Part shown: one piece after another, positions 53,006-64,000 of the stretch
Layout of the letters: the number at the start of each line of letters is the position of its first letter
Position numbering within the stretch: position 1 is the first letter of the stretch
Source of the DNA: Pseudomonadota bacterium
Lineage (GTDB): Bacteria > Pseudomonadota > Gammaproteobacteria > Burkholderiales > Thiobacillaceae
Assembly: GCA_021847835.1 (NCBI GenBank)
Contig: JAJZPR010000011.1
Span: 1-64,000 of the forward strand
Direction of reading: 5' to 3'
DNA: 64,000 nt
Notes under the pieces: generated by a model
Databases searched by the model: none
What the model saw: only the letters and a program-made list of their open reading frames with translations
Told to the model about the DNA's origin: nothing
Translations under genes and position numbers: made by a program

Positions 53006-53301
53006 ACATGCGCGAACAAGACATGCTGCCGGGCAGCCTGCTGGAAGAAAACTGGCTGACTCTGGAACAGGCGGCCGCAGCCTGCGCGGTGGAGCCGGAA
53101 TGGCTGCTCGCCCGCATCGAGGAAGGCCTGTTCCACCACGCCGAGAGCGCCTCCGGCCTGTGGCGCCTGTCCTGTGCTGGCCTCGTGCGAGCACGGCGCA
53201 TGCGCAATCTGGAGCGCGACTTCGAGGCGGTGCCGGAACTTGCCGCGCTGGTAGCCGACCTGCTAGAGGAAATGGACGCGCTGCGCGCCCGCCTGCGCTA
53301 A
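53002..53301 (+). CDS. cbpM: CbpA modulator CbpM
   Basis: 99 aa MerR-like HTH; overlaps cbpA stop by 4 bp. Confidence 0.85.
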   Translation: MNMREQDMLPGSLLEENWLTLEQAAAACAVEPEWLLARIEEGLFHHAESASGLWRLSCAGLVRARRMRNLERDFEAVPELAALVADLLEEMDALRARLR

Positions 53302-53361
53302 GGCTTTTCAAGCGGCGCGTTTTTTTGTTAATTTTTTCCTGCGCCCTGCATGGAGGAGTGT

Positions 53362-53988
53362 ATGGAAATCCTGCAAAGCATTACCGCCCAGATCGAAGCG
53401 GTCGGCCTGCCGCTTTATGCCGTGACCGTCAGCGCCGTGCCGCGGCCCGACACGCCGCTCCTGCTCGCGCTGCACTGGCACGGCTTCCGGCGCGACGAGG
53501 CACTCCCGCGCGATGCGCCGCCCGCCAACCGCCCTGTGCCCGGCTCCGCCCTGCAGCTCAACCAGCCCTGGACTGCGCTGGAGGAAATCGACCGCGCCAT
53601 GCTCGACGCCGCCTGGCGGCTCGGCGCGTGGGACATGGAGCGGCGAACCGCCCGCGCCTGCTCCCACGTCGGCGCCTCGGCGCGCGAGGCGCTGGAATGC
53701 CGCCAGGCTTTCGGTGACAACCCCTTCGCCCCCGGCGACGAATCCCACCTGCTGGCCGAGGCCCCCGACCGCGCCGACCTCATGTATCTGGCCGCGGCCA
53801 AGGGCTACGTGCGCTGGCTGTTCCGTCCGGTGCTTGGCGGGCTGTGGCGAAACACTGCCGAGGACGACACCCTCGCGCCTGACGGCGGCCGAGCCCCGCC
53901 CTGCCCCGTCGCACCGCAGGCGACGGGCGGGCGCAACGCTCGAACCATCTACCGCCTGGGCAGGGTTTCGCGCATCATCGTGCGCTGA
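53362..53988 (+). CDS. hypothetical protein between cbpM and groES
   Basis: ORF with good SD (GGAGGAG) before ATG 53362; no family recognised. Confidence 0.65.
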   Translation: MEILQSITAQIEAVGLPLYAVTVSAVPRPDTPLLLALHWHGFRRDEALPRDAPPANRPVPGSALQLNQPWTALEEIDRAMLDAAWRLGAWDMERRTARACSHVGASAREALECRQAFGDNPFAPGDESHLLAEAPDRADLMYLAAAKGYVRWLFRPVLGGLWRNTAEDDTLAPDGGRAPPCPVAPQATGGRNARTIYRLGRVSRIIVR

Positions 53989-53996
53989 ACACCCCT

Positions 53997-54024
53997 CTTG
54001 AAATCCCGCGCGGCATCCCTAAAT
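53997..54024 (+). promoter_or_regulatory. sigma32-type promoter of groESL
   Basis: -35 CTTGAAA (perfect), 13-bp spacer, -10 CCCTAAAT (6/8). Confidence 0.75.
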
Positions 54025-54147
54025 CACTTCCGCCGGTTTTCCGCCGGCATGATCCGCCGCCCGGGCGCCGGACCCTCTCCCGCTGCGCCGGCGGCGCGAT
54101 CGTTTCATTCTCATTGGTGACATGAACTCGTTAAAGGAGACAGAACT

Positions 54148-54465
54148 ATGCATATTCGTCCCCTGCACGACCGGATCATCGTCAAGCGAGTCGAAGCGCA
54201 GCGCACGACGGCTTCCGGCATCGTGATCCCCGATACCGCCGCAGAAAAACCCGAGCAGGGCGAAGTCATCGCCGTCGGCCCCGGCAAACGTGACGACAAG
54301 GGCACGCTGATTGCCATGGACATCAAGGTCGGCGATCGCGTGCTGTTCGGCAAGTACGCCGTCCAGACCGTCAAGGTTGAAGGCGAGGAACTGCTGGTGA
54401 TGCGCGAGGACGACGTCATGGGCGTCATCGAGGACGGCGCCCAGGCCGTCAAGAAGGCCGCCTGA
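54148..54465 (+). CDS. groES: co-chaperonin GroES
   Basis: [29 protein letters not shown]. Confidence 0.97.
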   Translation: MHIRPLHDRIIVKRVEAQRTTASGIVIPDTAAEKPEQGEVIAVGPGKRDDKGTLIAMDIKVGDRVLFGKYAVQTVKVEGEELLVMREDDVMGVIEDGAQAVKKAA

Positions 54466-54484
54466 CCCCCTTTGCAGGCTTTAG

Positions 54485-56119
<1,635 letters not shown>

Positions 56120-56133
56120 TCGGCGCCCTTCCG

Positions 56134-56160
56134 CATCCCGCTCCCGCCCGGGGCGGGATG
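56134..56160 (+). terminator. hairpin after groEL
   Basis: CATCCCGC-N11-GCGGGATG followed by TCTTTTCC. Confidence 0.6.
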
Positions 56161-56187
56161 TCTTTTCCATACGCACCGCGCACTGCC

Positions 56188-56685
56188 ATGAACGACACGC
56201 GCCAGCGTTCGACCCTCTCCGAATTCAAGGTGGCATGGCCGCTGATGAGTTTCTACGAACGCTTCGAACAGATCGTCGCCCTGCTGCTTTCCGGCGTCAT
56301 CGCCGTGGTCATCGTCATCTCGCTCGTGCAGCTAGTGCGCACGGTATATCACCTGCTTTTCCTGGAAGCCTTCAACCCGCTCGAGCATCATGTCTTCCAG
56401 ACCGTGTTCGGCATGATCATGACGCTGCTCATCGCCATGGAGTTCAAGCACTCCATCATCAAGGTCGCACTGCGCCGCGACAGCATCATCCAGGTGAAGA
56501 CCGTGGTGCTGATCGCCCTCATCGCGCTGTCGCGCAAGTTCGTCATCCTCGACGCCGACGCGAGTCCCGCGCGCATCGCCGCCCTGGCCGCGGCCGCGCT
56601 GGCACTGGGCGCCATCTACTGGCTGCTGCGCGAACGCGACGACAGGATCGGCGAGACCGCTGCAGAACAACGTGAAAGTGCCTGA
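56188..56685 (+). CDS. PsiE family membrane protein (phosphate-starvation-inducible type)
   Basis: FEQIVALLLSGVIAVVIVISLVQLVRTVYHLLF...FGMIMTLLIAMEFKHSI...RKFVILD. Confidence 0.88.
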   Translation: MNDTRQRSTLSEFKVAWPLMSFYERFEQIVALLLSGVIAVVIVISLVQLVRTVYHLLFLEAFNPLEHHVFQTVFGMIMTLLIAMEFKHSIIKVALRRDSIIQVKTVVLIALIALSRKFVILDADASPARIAALAAAALALGAIYWLLRERDDRIGETAAEQRESA

Positions 56686-56688
56686 AGC

Positions 56689-57231
56689 TCAGATGCCGGG
56701 CAGTTCCAGGGTGAAGAGATCACCCAGCGCCTGGCGGATTTCGCCTACCGTCAAGTGGCGCGGAATGCCCATGCCGGCGGCATACTGATCGCTCTGGCAA
56801 GTGAGCCGCAGCACCCCGGGCTGCCGCTCGGAGCGCAGCGTGAAGACGGTCTTGTAGAACATCTGGCTTGGCCGGTCGATGCCGGCAAAGGCCGCCCGCA
56901 TGAAGAACCCGGGTTTGGCAGCGATAGTGCTCTCGCTGCGCGTCACCCTCACGATGGCAAAGCTGTCCGCTGCCACCCGTTGCGGCATCTCGCGTACCGT
57001 GCCGATCTCGAAAATGCAGTGCGGCGACTGCTCCTGCACATGGCCGAAAGCCACCACCCTGCCGCCCTGGATCCGCACCGTCGCCCAATTCGCCGGAATT
57101 TCCACAGCGCGGTTCAACACCAGGCGGCTGTCCGCAGAAAATCTGTAGTAGGGCGTCTCCGGGCCGTAGCTGCGTGGCGTATCGCAGCCCCACAAGAATA
57201 CGGCAAGACACAACAGCAAGGCATGTTTCAT
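56689..57231 (-). CDS. hypothetical lipoprotein
   Basis: Lipobox LWGC; 180 aa. Confidence 0.65.
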   Translation of the reverse strand: MKHALLLCLAVFLWGCDTPRSYGPETPYYRFSADSRLVLNRAVEIPANWATVRIQGGRVVAFGHVQEQSPHCIFEIGTVREMPQRVAADSFAIVRVTRSESTIAAKPGFFMRAAFAGIDRPSQMFYKTVFTLRSERQPGVLRLTCQSDQYAAGMGIPRHLTVGEIRQALGDLFTLELPGI

Positions 57232-57351
57232 GGCTGTCCTTCCCCCGTCGGTTTCTTCTCTTAGCCGATTCGCGGAAGGATCGGGTCAAGGAGCATGGAG
57301 TATGGCCCGAGAAGCGAAATCAGAGCGCGCCTCCACTGCCATACCCTGGCC

Positions 57352-57672
57352 TTATCCCTTCTCTTGTACCACGACCTTGTCCCGCTCGATGATCCTGCGG
57401 AACTCCCCGCTCGTGCTTGCCCAGTCCACGACATCCACCTTCCACGGGAGATCGGATTCCGAGAAATCGTCTGCCAGCGCGGCACTCACCGAAAGCGGCA
57501 GCGGCACGTTGGCGATGATGGCAAGATCAAGGTCGGAATATGGTTTGGCCGTCCCTTTGGCGCGTGAGCCGAAGGCCCATACCTCATGCTGCGGCACATG
57601 CTTTTGCAGAATTCCACTCACAATGCGCCAGTGATCCGGGCGAATGTCAATGGACGGAACGCCTTCGGTCAT
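57352..57672 (-). CDS. MNT-type nucleotidyltransferase (MntA-like antitoxin)
   Basis: GSRAKGTAKPYSDLDLAI minimal nucleotidyltransferase motif. Confidence 0.9.
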   Translation of the reverse strand: MTEGVPSIDIRPDHWRIVSGILQKHVPQHEVWAFGSRAKGTAKPYSDLDLAIIANVPLPLSVSAALADDFSESDLPWKVDVVDWASTSGEFRRIIERDKVVVQEKG

Positions 57673-58082
57673 GCCAGCCTGGCTCTCAGTTGGTCGCGCA
57701 ACCAGACGGTTTCCTGCAGGAAGTCCGGAATGCCGCCCACCACCACCAAGGCCACCTCTTCATCGTAGGTGTGGCTGGTTTTGCTTCGCATGTCGCGATA
57801 CTGCCGCCACCGCGGCCAGTCGCTGCGCAATAAACCCTGCTCGTTTGCAGTGCGAATCAGGTCCTGGAAAGACATGGCGTCAAATTGCGCGGGCGTGGCC
57901 GATGCAAACTCGAGATAGCGCTTGAGCATTTTGTGGCTGAGTTCATAGGTGAACTCGAAACGCTGGATGAGCCCGTCGCGGATTTGCGTGTCTGCAACGT
58001 CATTTTGATAACGCAGCCAGCCTTCCTGCAGGCGATCGATTGCTTTCTCGAATGCGGCGATATCGGGTTTTTCACTTGCCAT
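57669..58082 (-). CDS. HEPN-family (HI0074-like) toxin
   Basis: RX4HXY motif RSKTSHTY; 4-bp overlap with the MNT gene; start trimmed to 58082. Confidence 0.87.
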   Translation of the reverse strand: MASEKPDIAAFEKAIDRLQEGWLRYQNDVADTQIRDGLIQRFEFTYELSHKMLKRYLEFASATPAQFDAMSFQDLIRTANEQGLLRSDWPRWRQYRDMRSKTSHTYDEEVALVVVGGIPDFLQETVWLRDQLRARLA

Positions 58083-58223
58083 TTTGGTTCTCCCAAAACC
58101 CAAGATGTTCAGACAGGCCTCAATCCCTCCGGCCACACATCGCACGAAGCTTGCCGGTGGAAGCTTACATCTGCCCGGCAAAATGAAAAAGGCCAGCGCC
58201 TGAACGCTGACCTTTGTATTTCT

Positions 58224-58299
58224 TGGCTCCCCGACCTGGGCTCGAACCAGGGACCTGCGGATTAACAGTCCGTCGCTCTACCGACTGAGCTATCGGGGA
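58224..58299 (-). tRNA. tRNA-Asn (anticodon GTT), CCA encoded
   Basis: Reverse complement TCCCCGATAGCTCAGTCGGTAGAGCGACGGACTGTTAATCCGCAGGTCCCTGGTTCGAGCCCAGGTCGGGGAGCCA folds as a cloverleaf. Confidence 0.97.
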
Positions 58300-58310
58300 A
58301 CAGGAAAGCG

Positions 58311-58330
58311 CGCATTCTAAGCAGAATGCG
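58311..58330. other. perfect 8-bp inverted repeat between rfbD and tRNA-Asn
   Basis: CGCATTCT-AAGC-AGAATGCG. Confidence 0.6.
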
Positions 58331-58410
58331 GGTTCCGGTCAAGCTTGCAGGCACTTCCACTGCCGATATTTCCTGCCTGCCGCGCCTTGTCTGGCGCAGA
58401 TTCGGCGGGT

Positions 58411-59292
58411 TCAGGCGAGGCAGAGCGCCAGGGCTTCCTGCCAGTCCGGCATGCGGATGCCGAAGGTCTGCTCCAGCTTATCGTTGCGCAGCACGGAGTT
58501 GGCGGGACGCTGGGCGGGGGTGGGATATTCGGCGGTGGAAATGGCGTTGAGAAGAGGAATCTTTTCGCCGCGCGCCTGCATGTCGTGCAGGATGGCTTCG
58601 GCGAAGCCGTGCCAACTCACGCGGCCGCCGCAGCTCATGTGATAGATGCCGGACAGGCGCCGGCGATCCTCGGGTGTGGCGCCGGGCACAAGCCACAGCG
58701 CCAGCACCTGCGCGGTGGCCTCGGCGATGCTGCGCGCCCAGGTCGGTGCGCCGAACTGGTCGGCGACGACGGAGAGCTTGTCGCGCTCGCGCGCGAGGCG
58801 CTGCATGGTGAGCAGGAAGTTCTTGCCGCGCAGGCCGTACACCCAGCTGGTACGCAGGATCAGATGTTCCGCCCCGCTCGCCTGCACCAGTTCCTCGCCG
58901 GCCTGCTTGCTGGCGCCGTAAACCCCCAGCGGGCGCGGGGCGTCGGTTTCGGCGTAGGCGCCGAACTGGCTGCCGTCGAACACGTAGTCGGTGGAGAAAT
59001 GCACCAGGGTGATGCCGCGCTTCGCGGCTTCCTTCGCCAGCGCCAGCGGTGCTTCGGCATTGATGGCATAGGCCAGTTCCTGCTCGCTTTCCGCCTTGTC
59101 CACGGCGGTGTAGGCGGCGGGATTGACGATGAGGTCGGGCTTGATGGCGCGCAGCGCGGCGGCCAGGGTCTCGGGCCTTGCAAGGTCGAGTTCGGCATGG
59201 CTCGGCGCGACCACGCGGCCCAGGGTGGCGAGCGTGCGCTGCAACTCCCAGCCCACCTGGCCGCTCGCGCCGGTGAGCAGGATGGTTCTCAC
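58411..59292 (-). CDS. rfbD: dTDP-4-dehydrorhamnose reductase
   Basis: GTG start VRTILLTGASGQVGWELQRTL; HFSTDYVFDG. Confidence 0.95.
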   Translation of the reverse strand: MRTILLTGASGQVGWELQRTLATLGRVVAPSHAELDLARPETLAAALRAIKPDLIVNPAAYTAVDKAESEQELAYAINAEAPLALAKEAAKRGITLVHFSTDYVFDGSQFGAYAETDAPRPLGVYGASKQAGEELVQASGAEHLILRTSWVYGLRGKNFLLTMQRLARERDKLSVVADQFGAPTWARSIAEATAQVLALWLVPGATPEDRRRLSGIYHMSCGGRVSWHGFAEAILHDMQARGEKIPLLNAISTAEYPTPAQRPANSVLRNDKLEQTFGIRMPDWQEALALCLA

Positions 59293-59831
59293 GCGTACAC
59301 CTCGGCTTCGCTCAGCGGCATTCCCTTGCGGTCCTTGTCGGACAACAGCGGTTCGCCTGCCAGCGGCCATTCGATGCCAAGGGCCGGATCGTTCCACAGC
59401 ATGGAGCGCTCGTGCTCGGGCGCGTAGTAGTCGCTGGCCTTGTACAGCACCTCGGCGATGTCGGAAGTGACATAGAAGCCGTGCGCGAAGCCAGGCGGAA
59501 TCCAGGCCATGCGCTTGTTCTCGGCGGACAGGGTCATGCCCACCCACTTTCCGAAGGTGGGCGAGGAACGCCGGATATCCACGGCCACGTCGAAGATTTC
59601 GCCCGCCACCACGCGCACCAGCTTGCCCTGCGGCTGTTTGAGCTGATAATGCAGGCCGCGCAGCACGCCATGGGCGGAACGCGAGTGGTTGTCCTGCACG
59701 AAATCATGCTCGATGCCGAACGCAGCCATGGCACGGCGGTTGTAGCTTTCCAGGAAGAAGCCGCGATCGTCGCCGAACACTTTAGGCGCGATCATGAACA
59801 CCTCAGGGATGGCGGTGGGTATCTTTTCCAT
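59289..59831 (-). CDS. rfbC: dTDP-4-dehydrorhamnose 3,5-epimerase
   Basis: VFGDDRGFFLESYN; QDNHSRSAHGVLRGLHYQ. Confidence 0.97.
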   Translation of the reverse strand: MEKIPTAIPEVFMIAPKVFGDDRGFFLESYNRRAMAAFGIEHDFVQDNHSRSAHGVLRGLHYQLKQPQGKLVRVVAGEIFDVAVDIRRSSPTFGKWVGMTLSAENKRMAWIPPGFAHGFYVTSDIAEVLYKASDYYAPEHERSMLWNDPALGIEWPLAGEPLLSDKDRKGMPLSEAEVYA

Positions 59832-59855
59832 TTGCTTTTCAAAACCTCACTTCAA

Positions 59856-59965
59856 GCCACAGAGTGCATAGAGAAATTCTCGCTTTCGATTGCCAGAGGC
59901 ATCAGCAAAAGAGCGGGGACCAAGCGCAAAGCTTTTTCCTCTGTGAACTCTGTGTTCCCTGTGGC
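59856..59965. repeat. palindromic CACAGAG/CTCTGTG element (copy 2)
   Basis: GCCACAGAGTGCATAGAG (59856-59873) opposed to CCTCTGTGAACTCTGTGTTCCCTGTGGC (59938-59965). Confidence 0.75.
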
Positions 59966-59978
59966 TTTTTTTGGTTTG

Positions 59979-60863
59979 TCAGAAAATCCGTTCCTTCAGC
60001 AGCGCCAGCAGGTACTGGCCGTAGCCGTTCTTCGCCAGCGGCGCAGCCAGGCGTTCGATCTGCGCGGCGTCGATGAAGCCCTGGCGGTAGGCAATCTCCT
60101 CGGGGCAGGCGATCTTCAGGCCCTGGCGCTTTTCGATGGTTTCGATGAACAGCGCCGCTTCCAGCAGGGATTCGTGCGTGCCGGTGTCGAGCCAGGCCTG
60201 GCCGCGGCCCATGACCTGCACGTCGAGTTCGTTCCATTCCAGGTACTGGCGGTTGACGTCGGTGATTTCCAGTTCGCCGCGCGGCGAGGGCTTGAGGTTC
60301 CTGGAAATGTCCACCACGCGCGCATCGTAGAAATACAGCCCCGTCACGGCGTAGCGCGACTTGGGCGACCTGGGCTTTTCTTCCAGGCTGACGGCGCGGC
60401 CCTGGGCGTCGAATTCCACCACGCCGTAGCGCTCGGGGTCGTGCACCGGATAGGCGAACACGCTGGCGCCGCTGGTCCTGGCATCGGCCTGCTTGAGGTC
60501 GTTGGCCATGTCGTGCCCGTAGAAGATGTTGTCGCCCAGCACCAGCGCGCTGGGGGAGCCATTGAGAAACTGCTCGCCGATGATGAAGGCCTGCGCCAGG
60601 CCGTCGGGCGAGGCCTGCACCGCGTACCGGATGCTGATGCCCCACTGGCTGCCGTCGCCCAATAATTGTTCGAAGCGCGGCGTGTCCTGCGGCGTGGAAA
60701 TCAGCAGGATGTCGCGGATGCCGGCCAGCATGAGCGTGGACAGCGGGTAGTACACCATGGGCTTGTCGTACACCGGCAGGAGTTGCTTGGAAACCGCCTG
60801 CGTCACGGGATAAAGTCGTGTGCCGGATCCTCCGGCGAGGATGATGCCTTTGCGTGTCGTCAT
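59979..60863 (-). CDS. rfbA: glucose-1-phosphate thymidylyltransferase
   Basis: [39 protein letters not shown]. Confidence 0.97.
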   Translation of the reverse strand: MTTRKGIILAGGSGTRLYPVTQAVSKQLLPVYDKPMVYYPLSTLMLAGIRDILLISTPQDTPRFEQLLGDGSQWGISIRYAVQASPDGLAQAFIIGEQFLNGSPSALVLGDNIFYGHDMANDLKQADARTSGASVFAYPVHDPERYGVVEFDAQGRAVSLEEKPRSPKSRYAVTGLYFYDARVVDISRNLKPSPRGELEITDVNRQYLEWNELDVQVMGRGQAWLDTGTHESLLEAALFIETIEKRQGLKIACPEEIAYRQGFIDAAQIERLAAPLAKNGYGQYLLALLKERIF

Positions 60864-61924
60864 GTTCTTGCCGCGTAGTTGGTCTGCACCCAGTGGCGGT
60901 ATTCGCCCGAAATCACGTCATCGACCCAGGCCGCATTCTCCAGATACCAGATGACAGTCTTGCGAATGCCGCTCTCGAAGCTCTCCTGCGGACGCCAGTC
61001 CAGCTCGTGCTGGATCTTGCGGGAGTCGATGGCATAGCGCGCATCGTGGCCGGGGCGGTCCTTGACGAAGGTGATCAGCTTTTCGTGCGGCGTCACGGGC
61101 GAATCGGGATGCAGCTCGTCGAGGATGGCGCAGATGGTCTTGACCACTTCCAGATTGGTCTTCTCGTTGTTGCCGCCGACGTTGTAGGTCTCGCCCACCC
61201 TGCCCTTTTCCAGCACCGCCATGATGGCGTGGCAATGGTCGGTGACGTACAGCCAGTCGCGGATGTTGCTGCCGTCGCCGTAGATGGGCAGCGGCTTGCC
61301 GCTGATGGCGTTGTGGATCACCAAGGGGATCAACTTTTCCGGGAACTGGTAGGGGCCGTAGTTGTTGGAACAGTTGGTGGTGAGCGTGGGCAGGCCGTAG
61401 GTGTGGTGATAGGCGCGCACGAGGTGGTCGGACGCGGCCTTGGACGCGGAATACGGGCTGTTGGGTGCATACGGCGTGGTTTCCGAGAAGGCCGGGTCGT
61501 TCTTTTCCAGCGAACCGTAGACCTCGTCAGTGGAAACGTGCAGGAAGCGGAAGTTTTCCTTTGCCTCCCCCTCCATGCCGTTCCAGTGCGCGCGCACCGC
61601 TTCCAGCAGATTGAAGGTGCCGACCACATTCGTCTCGATGAAATCGGCCGGGCCGTGGATGGAACGGTCGACATGGCTTTCGGCGGCGAAATTGACCACC
61701 GCGCGCGGCTTGTATCGTGCCAGCAGCCTTTCCGCCAGGGTGCGGTCGCCGATGTCGCCCCGCACGAACACATGGCGCGGATCGCCTTGCACGGCTGCCA
61801 GGCTGGCGAGGTTGCCGGCATAGGTCAGCTTGTCCAGATTGATAAGCGGCTCGCCCGTGCGGGCCAGCCATTCCAAAACAAAATTCGCGCCGATGAAGCC
61901 GGCGCCGCCGGTGACCAGAATCAT
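60860..61924 (-). CDS. rfbB: dTDP-glucose 4,6-dehydratase
   Basis: [52 protein letters not shown]; start trimmed to 61924. Confidence 0.97.
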   Translation of the reverse strand: MILVTGGAGFIGANFVLEWLARTGEPLINLDKLTYAGNLASLAAVQGDPRHVFVRGDIGDRTLAERLLARYKPRAVVNFAAESHVDRSIHGPADFIETNVVGTFNLLEAVRAHWNGMEGEAKENFRFLHVSTDEVYGSLEKNDPAFSETTPYAPNSPYSASKAASDHLVRAYHHTYGLPTLTTNCSNNYGPYQFPEKLIPLVIHNAISGKPLPIYGDGSNIRDWLYVTDHCHAIMAVLEKGRVGETYNVGGNNEKTNLEVVKTICAILDELHPDSPVTPHEKLITFVKDRPGHDARYAIDSRKIQHELDWRPQESFESGIRKTVIWYLENAAWVDDVISGEYRHWVQTNYAART

Positions 61925-62664
61925 TTTTTCTCCCAAAGCGAGTTTCGGCGCAGGCCAAGGTGCGCCCTGCATGCGGGGTGCCGGGGGCAATGCCGGCGCC
62001 GCCGGTGTCGAGAATCCATCATAAATAATGGGCCTTTCGGGTCCTTGTTTGTGCTGCGTACGGCCGGATTTTATCCTGTTCATGACCCATGCCAAAAAGC
62101 CGTGGTTTTTGGCATCATTTCAGCCATTGGCTGCCGAAAATCCGCTGCTCGGCCCCGGGCTGCTCGATTGCGTGGCCGCCATGAACGTGCATGACGACGA
62201 GCGCGATGACATCTTGGTCATCGTCGACGCGCAGAAGTTTCACTTCTGCACGCAGTTTGCCCGGAGCGCCGATGCGGGATCTCCATTCGTACTGCGGCGG
62301 GAAAACAGATGGACGGCTCCGTTAACGATTTCCATTGACTCAGGCTGCCGTCGCGATTTGTGTTACGCTGCCAGGCAGCGGTTTCCGGCTTTTCCGTCCA
62401 TACGGCAGCAACCGGTCGGCAGCCGGCTCATGCAATGTACGGCAAGGTGAGGCAAGGTGCGTTCGTCACCCCTCATGTGCAACTCAAGAGAATGCGGATT
62501 CGTATGGAATGCGACTGCAAGACATATCAAGGAACCGTTCTTCCTTGTTCAGCGACAAACACATGTCGGGCTTCTCTCCCGCCTGCCGGAGCACGCAACG
62601 CGGCCGGCACGCGAGCCAGTGGCCCGCGTTTGCAATTGTGCGATACCAGGCGGAAGGAAACGAC

Positions 62665-62883
62665 ATGAATACAGGCAAGATTGCGGGACTGATATTGATC
62701 GTGGCGGGCACGCTGGGACTGATTTACGGCAGCTTCAGCTACACCAAGGAAACGCATGAGGCCAAGGTGGGACCGCTCGAATTGACGGTGCAGGACAAGG
62801 AGACGATCAACATCCCGGCCTGGCTGAGCGTGGGCGCGATCGCCGTCGGCGCGGGGTTGTTGCTATTCGGAAACAGGAAATGA
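62665..62883 (+). CDS. small two-TM membrane protein (DUF3185-like)
   Basis: MNTGKIAGLILIVAGTLGLIYGSFSYTKETHEAKVGPLELTVQDKETINIPAWLSVGAIAVGAGLLLFGNRK. Confidence 0.75.
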   Translation: MNTGKIAGLILIVAGTLGLIYGSFSYTKETHEAKVGPLELTVQDKETINIPAWLSVGAIAVGAGLLLFGNRK

Positions 62884-62951
62884 AGGTCGGTGGCTGATTC
62901 GCACCCGGCTGCGCAAATCCATACACACGCAAGCCTGTCGGAAACGCAAAC

Positions 62952-63194
62952 ATGCATCTCGTCATCTTCCTGATCGTCGGCCTGGTGGCCGGCTGGCTGG
63001 CCAGCGTGCTTGTGCGCGGCGGCAGTCTGGGCCTGGTCGGCAACCTCGTCGTCGGGATCATCGGCGCGTTCCTCGGCGGCTTCGTCTTCGGCGCGCTCGG
63101 ACTTGCGGCCTTCGGCACGCTCGGTTCCATCATCCAGGCGACCGTCGGCGCGGTGCTCCTGCTCGTCATCATCAGGGCGCTGCGAAAGGCCTGA
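62952..63194 (+). CDS. GlsB/YeaQ/YmgE-family stress response membrane protein
   Basis: 80 aa; Gly-rich TM pattern GLVAGWLASVLVRGGSLGLVGNLVVGIIGAFLGG. Confidence 0.88.
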   Translation: MHLVIFLIVGLVAGWLASVLVRGGSLGLVGNLVVGIIGAFLGGFVFGALGLAAFGTLGSIIQATVGAVLLLVIIRALRKA

Positions 63195-63425
63195 CTGCGC
63201 GGCTCGCTTGCCAGCCGATGCCCGCCGCACGCGAACGGGGCCTCGCGGCGGATGGAACTCCGCCGCGAAGCCCCGGTCTGACTCCGGGCAATAAAGCCAT
63301 AGCGGTCAGGGAGCGTACCAGTTCGGACAGTCCCCCGCATGGATGACGAACGGGAGGCGCCTGCGTGGCTGGCGGCACCCGCTTCCGCCAAAAACAACCA
63401 TACCAACCCGAAAGGAGCCATAAAA

Positions 63426-64000
63426 ATGCAAAAACGAATCATCGTCCTTCCCCTGGCTGCAACCCTGCTGCTTGGCGGCTGTGCCACCAATGACCTTGGC
63501 GACAGGCGCGAACTCAGCAAGACCGAAAAGGGCGCCATCATCGGCACGGTGAGCGGCGCCGCGCTCGGCGCCATCATCAACCACAAGAACCGCGGCAAGG
63601 GCGCGCTGATCGGCGCGGTGGGCGGCGGCCTGGCCGGCGCGGGCGTGGGCTACTACATGGACAAGCAGGCGCAGGACTTGCAGAAGCAGTTGCAGCCCGA
63701 AATCCAGCGCGGCGAGATCACCATCGAGAAGCGCCAGGGCGACAACGCGCTGCTGGTCAGCATGACGTCGAACACCGGCTTCGACACCAATTCCGCCACG
63801 CTGAAGTCGGGCTACCTGCCGACCCTGAACAAGATCGCGCATGTGCTGAACCAGTACGGCAAGACCACGGTCAGCGTAATCGGCCATACCGACAACGTGG
63901 GCACGCACGAGTACAACCAGGCCTTGTCGGAACGGCGCGCGCGGGCGGTGGTGGATTATTTCGCCGGCCAGAACGTCAACCCGCTGCGCCTGGAATCCTA
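63426..64000 (+). CDS. OmpA-family lipoprotein (YiaD-like), truncated at window end
   Basis: Open to window edge so absent from ORF track: MQKRIIVLPLAATLLLGGCATNDLG...glycine-zipper...VSVIGHTDNVGTHEYNQALSERRARAVVDYF. Confidence 0.9.
   Translation, partial: MQKRIIVLPLAATLLLGGCATNDLGDRRELSKTEKGAIIGTVSGAALGAIINHKNRGKGALIGAVGGGLAGAGVGYYMDKQAQDLQKQLQPEIQRGEITIEKRQGDNALLVSMTSNTGFDTNSATLKSGYLPTLNKIAHVLNQYGKTTVSVIGHTDNVGTHEYNQALSERRARAVVDYFAGQNVNPLRLES

Noticed and set aside
62028-62450. 140-aa plus-strand ORF downstream-divergent of rfbB
   Set aside because: Atypical composition, no SD or recognisable motif; overlaps the likely rfbB leader. Not supported as a CDS.

Overview
64-kb GC-rich chromosomal window, most likely betaproteobacterial (inferred from gene content only). 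It is gene-dense, with no IS element, CRISPR array or rRNA recognised. From left to right it contains: (1) a tmk/mltG/pabC/pabB/fabF/acpP/fabG/fabD/fabH/plsX/rpmF/yceD cluster on the minus strand; (2) a two-subunit pyruvate carboxylase-like pair, maf, an RsmI-like methylase, a Rof-like gene, sppA, a Rieske protein, a gph-like HAD phosphatase, rluC and rne; (3) a tightly coupled minus-strand operon of type II secretion/type IV pilus-like genes, with a PhoD-type phosphatase at its head and a 5'-nucleotidase plus a low-MW tyrosine phosphatase at its tail, next to a Tat beta-propeller protein, a DUF305 protein and a PhoX-family protein; (4) uvrB, an aminotransferase and a Y-family polymerase; (5) a TRAP transporter with tartronate-semialdehyde reductase, a hydroxyacid dehydrogenase and malate synthase G; (6) a proteostasis island (three hsp20 genes and a cysteine-free DsrC/TusE-like gene, divergent from cbpA-cbpM, an unknown gene, groESL and psiE) with recognisable sigma32-type promoters; (7) a HEPN/MNT toxin-antitoxin pair beside tRNA-Asn; (8) rfbBACD; (9) small stress-type membrane proteins and a truncated OmpA-family lipoprotein. 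The strongest leads are the phosphatase-bracketed secretion operon with a candidate PHO box, and the heat-shock island with the Cys-less DsrC homologue, back-to-back sigma32 promoters and a possible ROSE-like thermometer. All calls are from reading the sequence and supplied ORFs; no database search was run.
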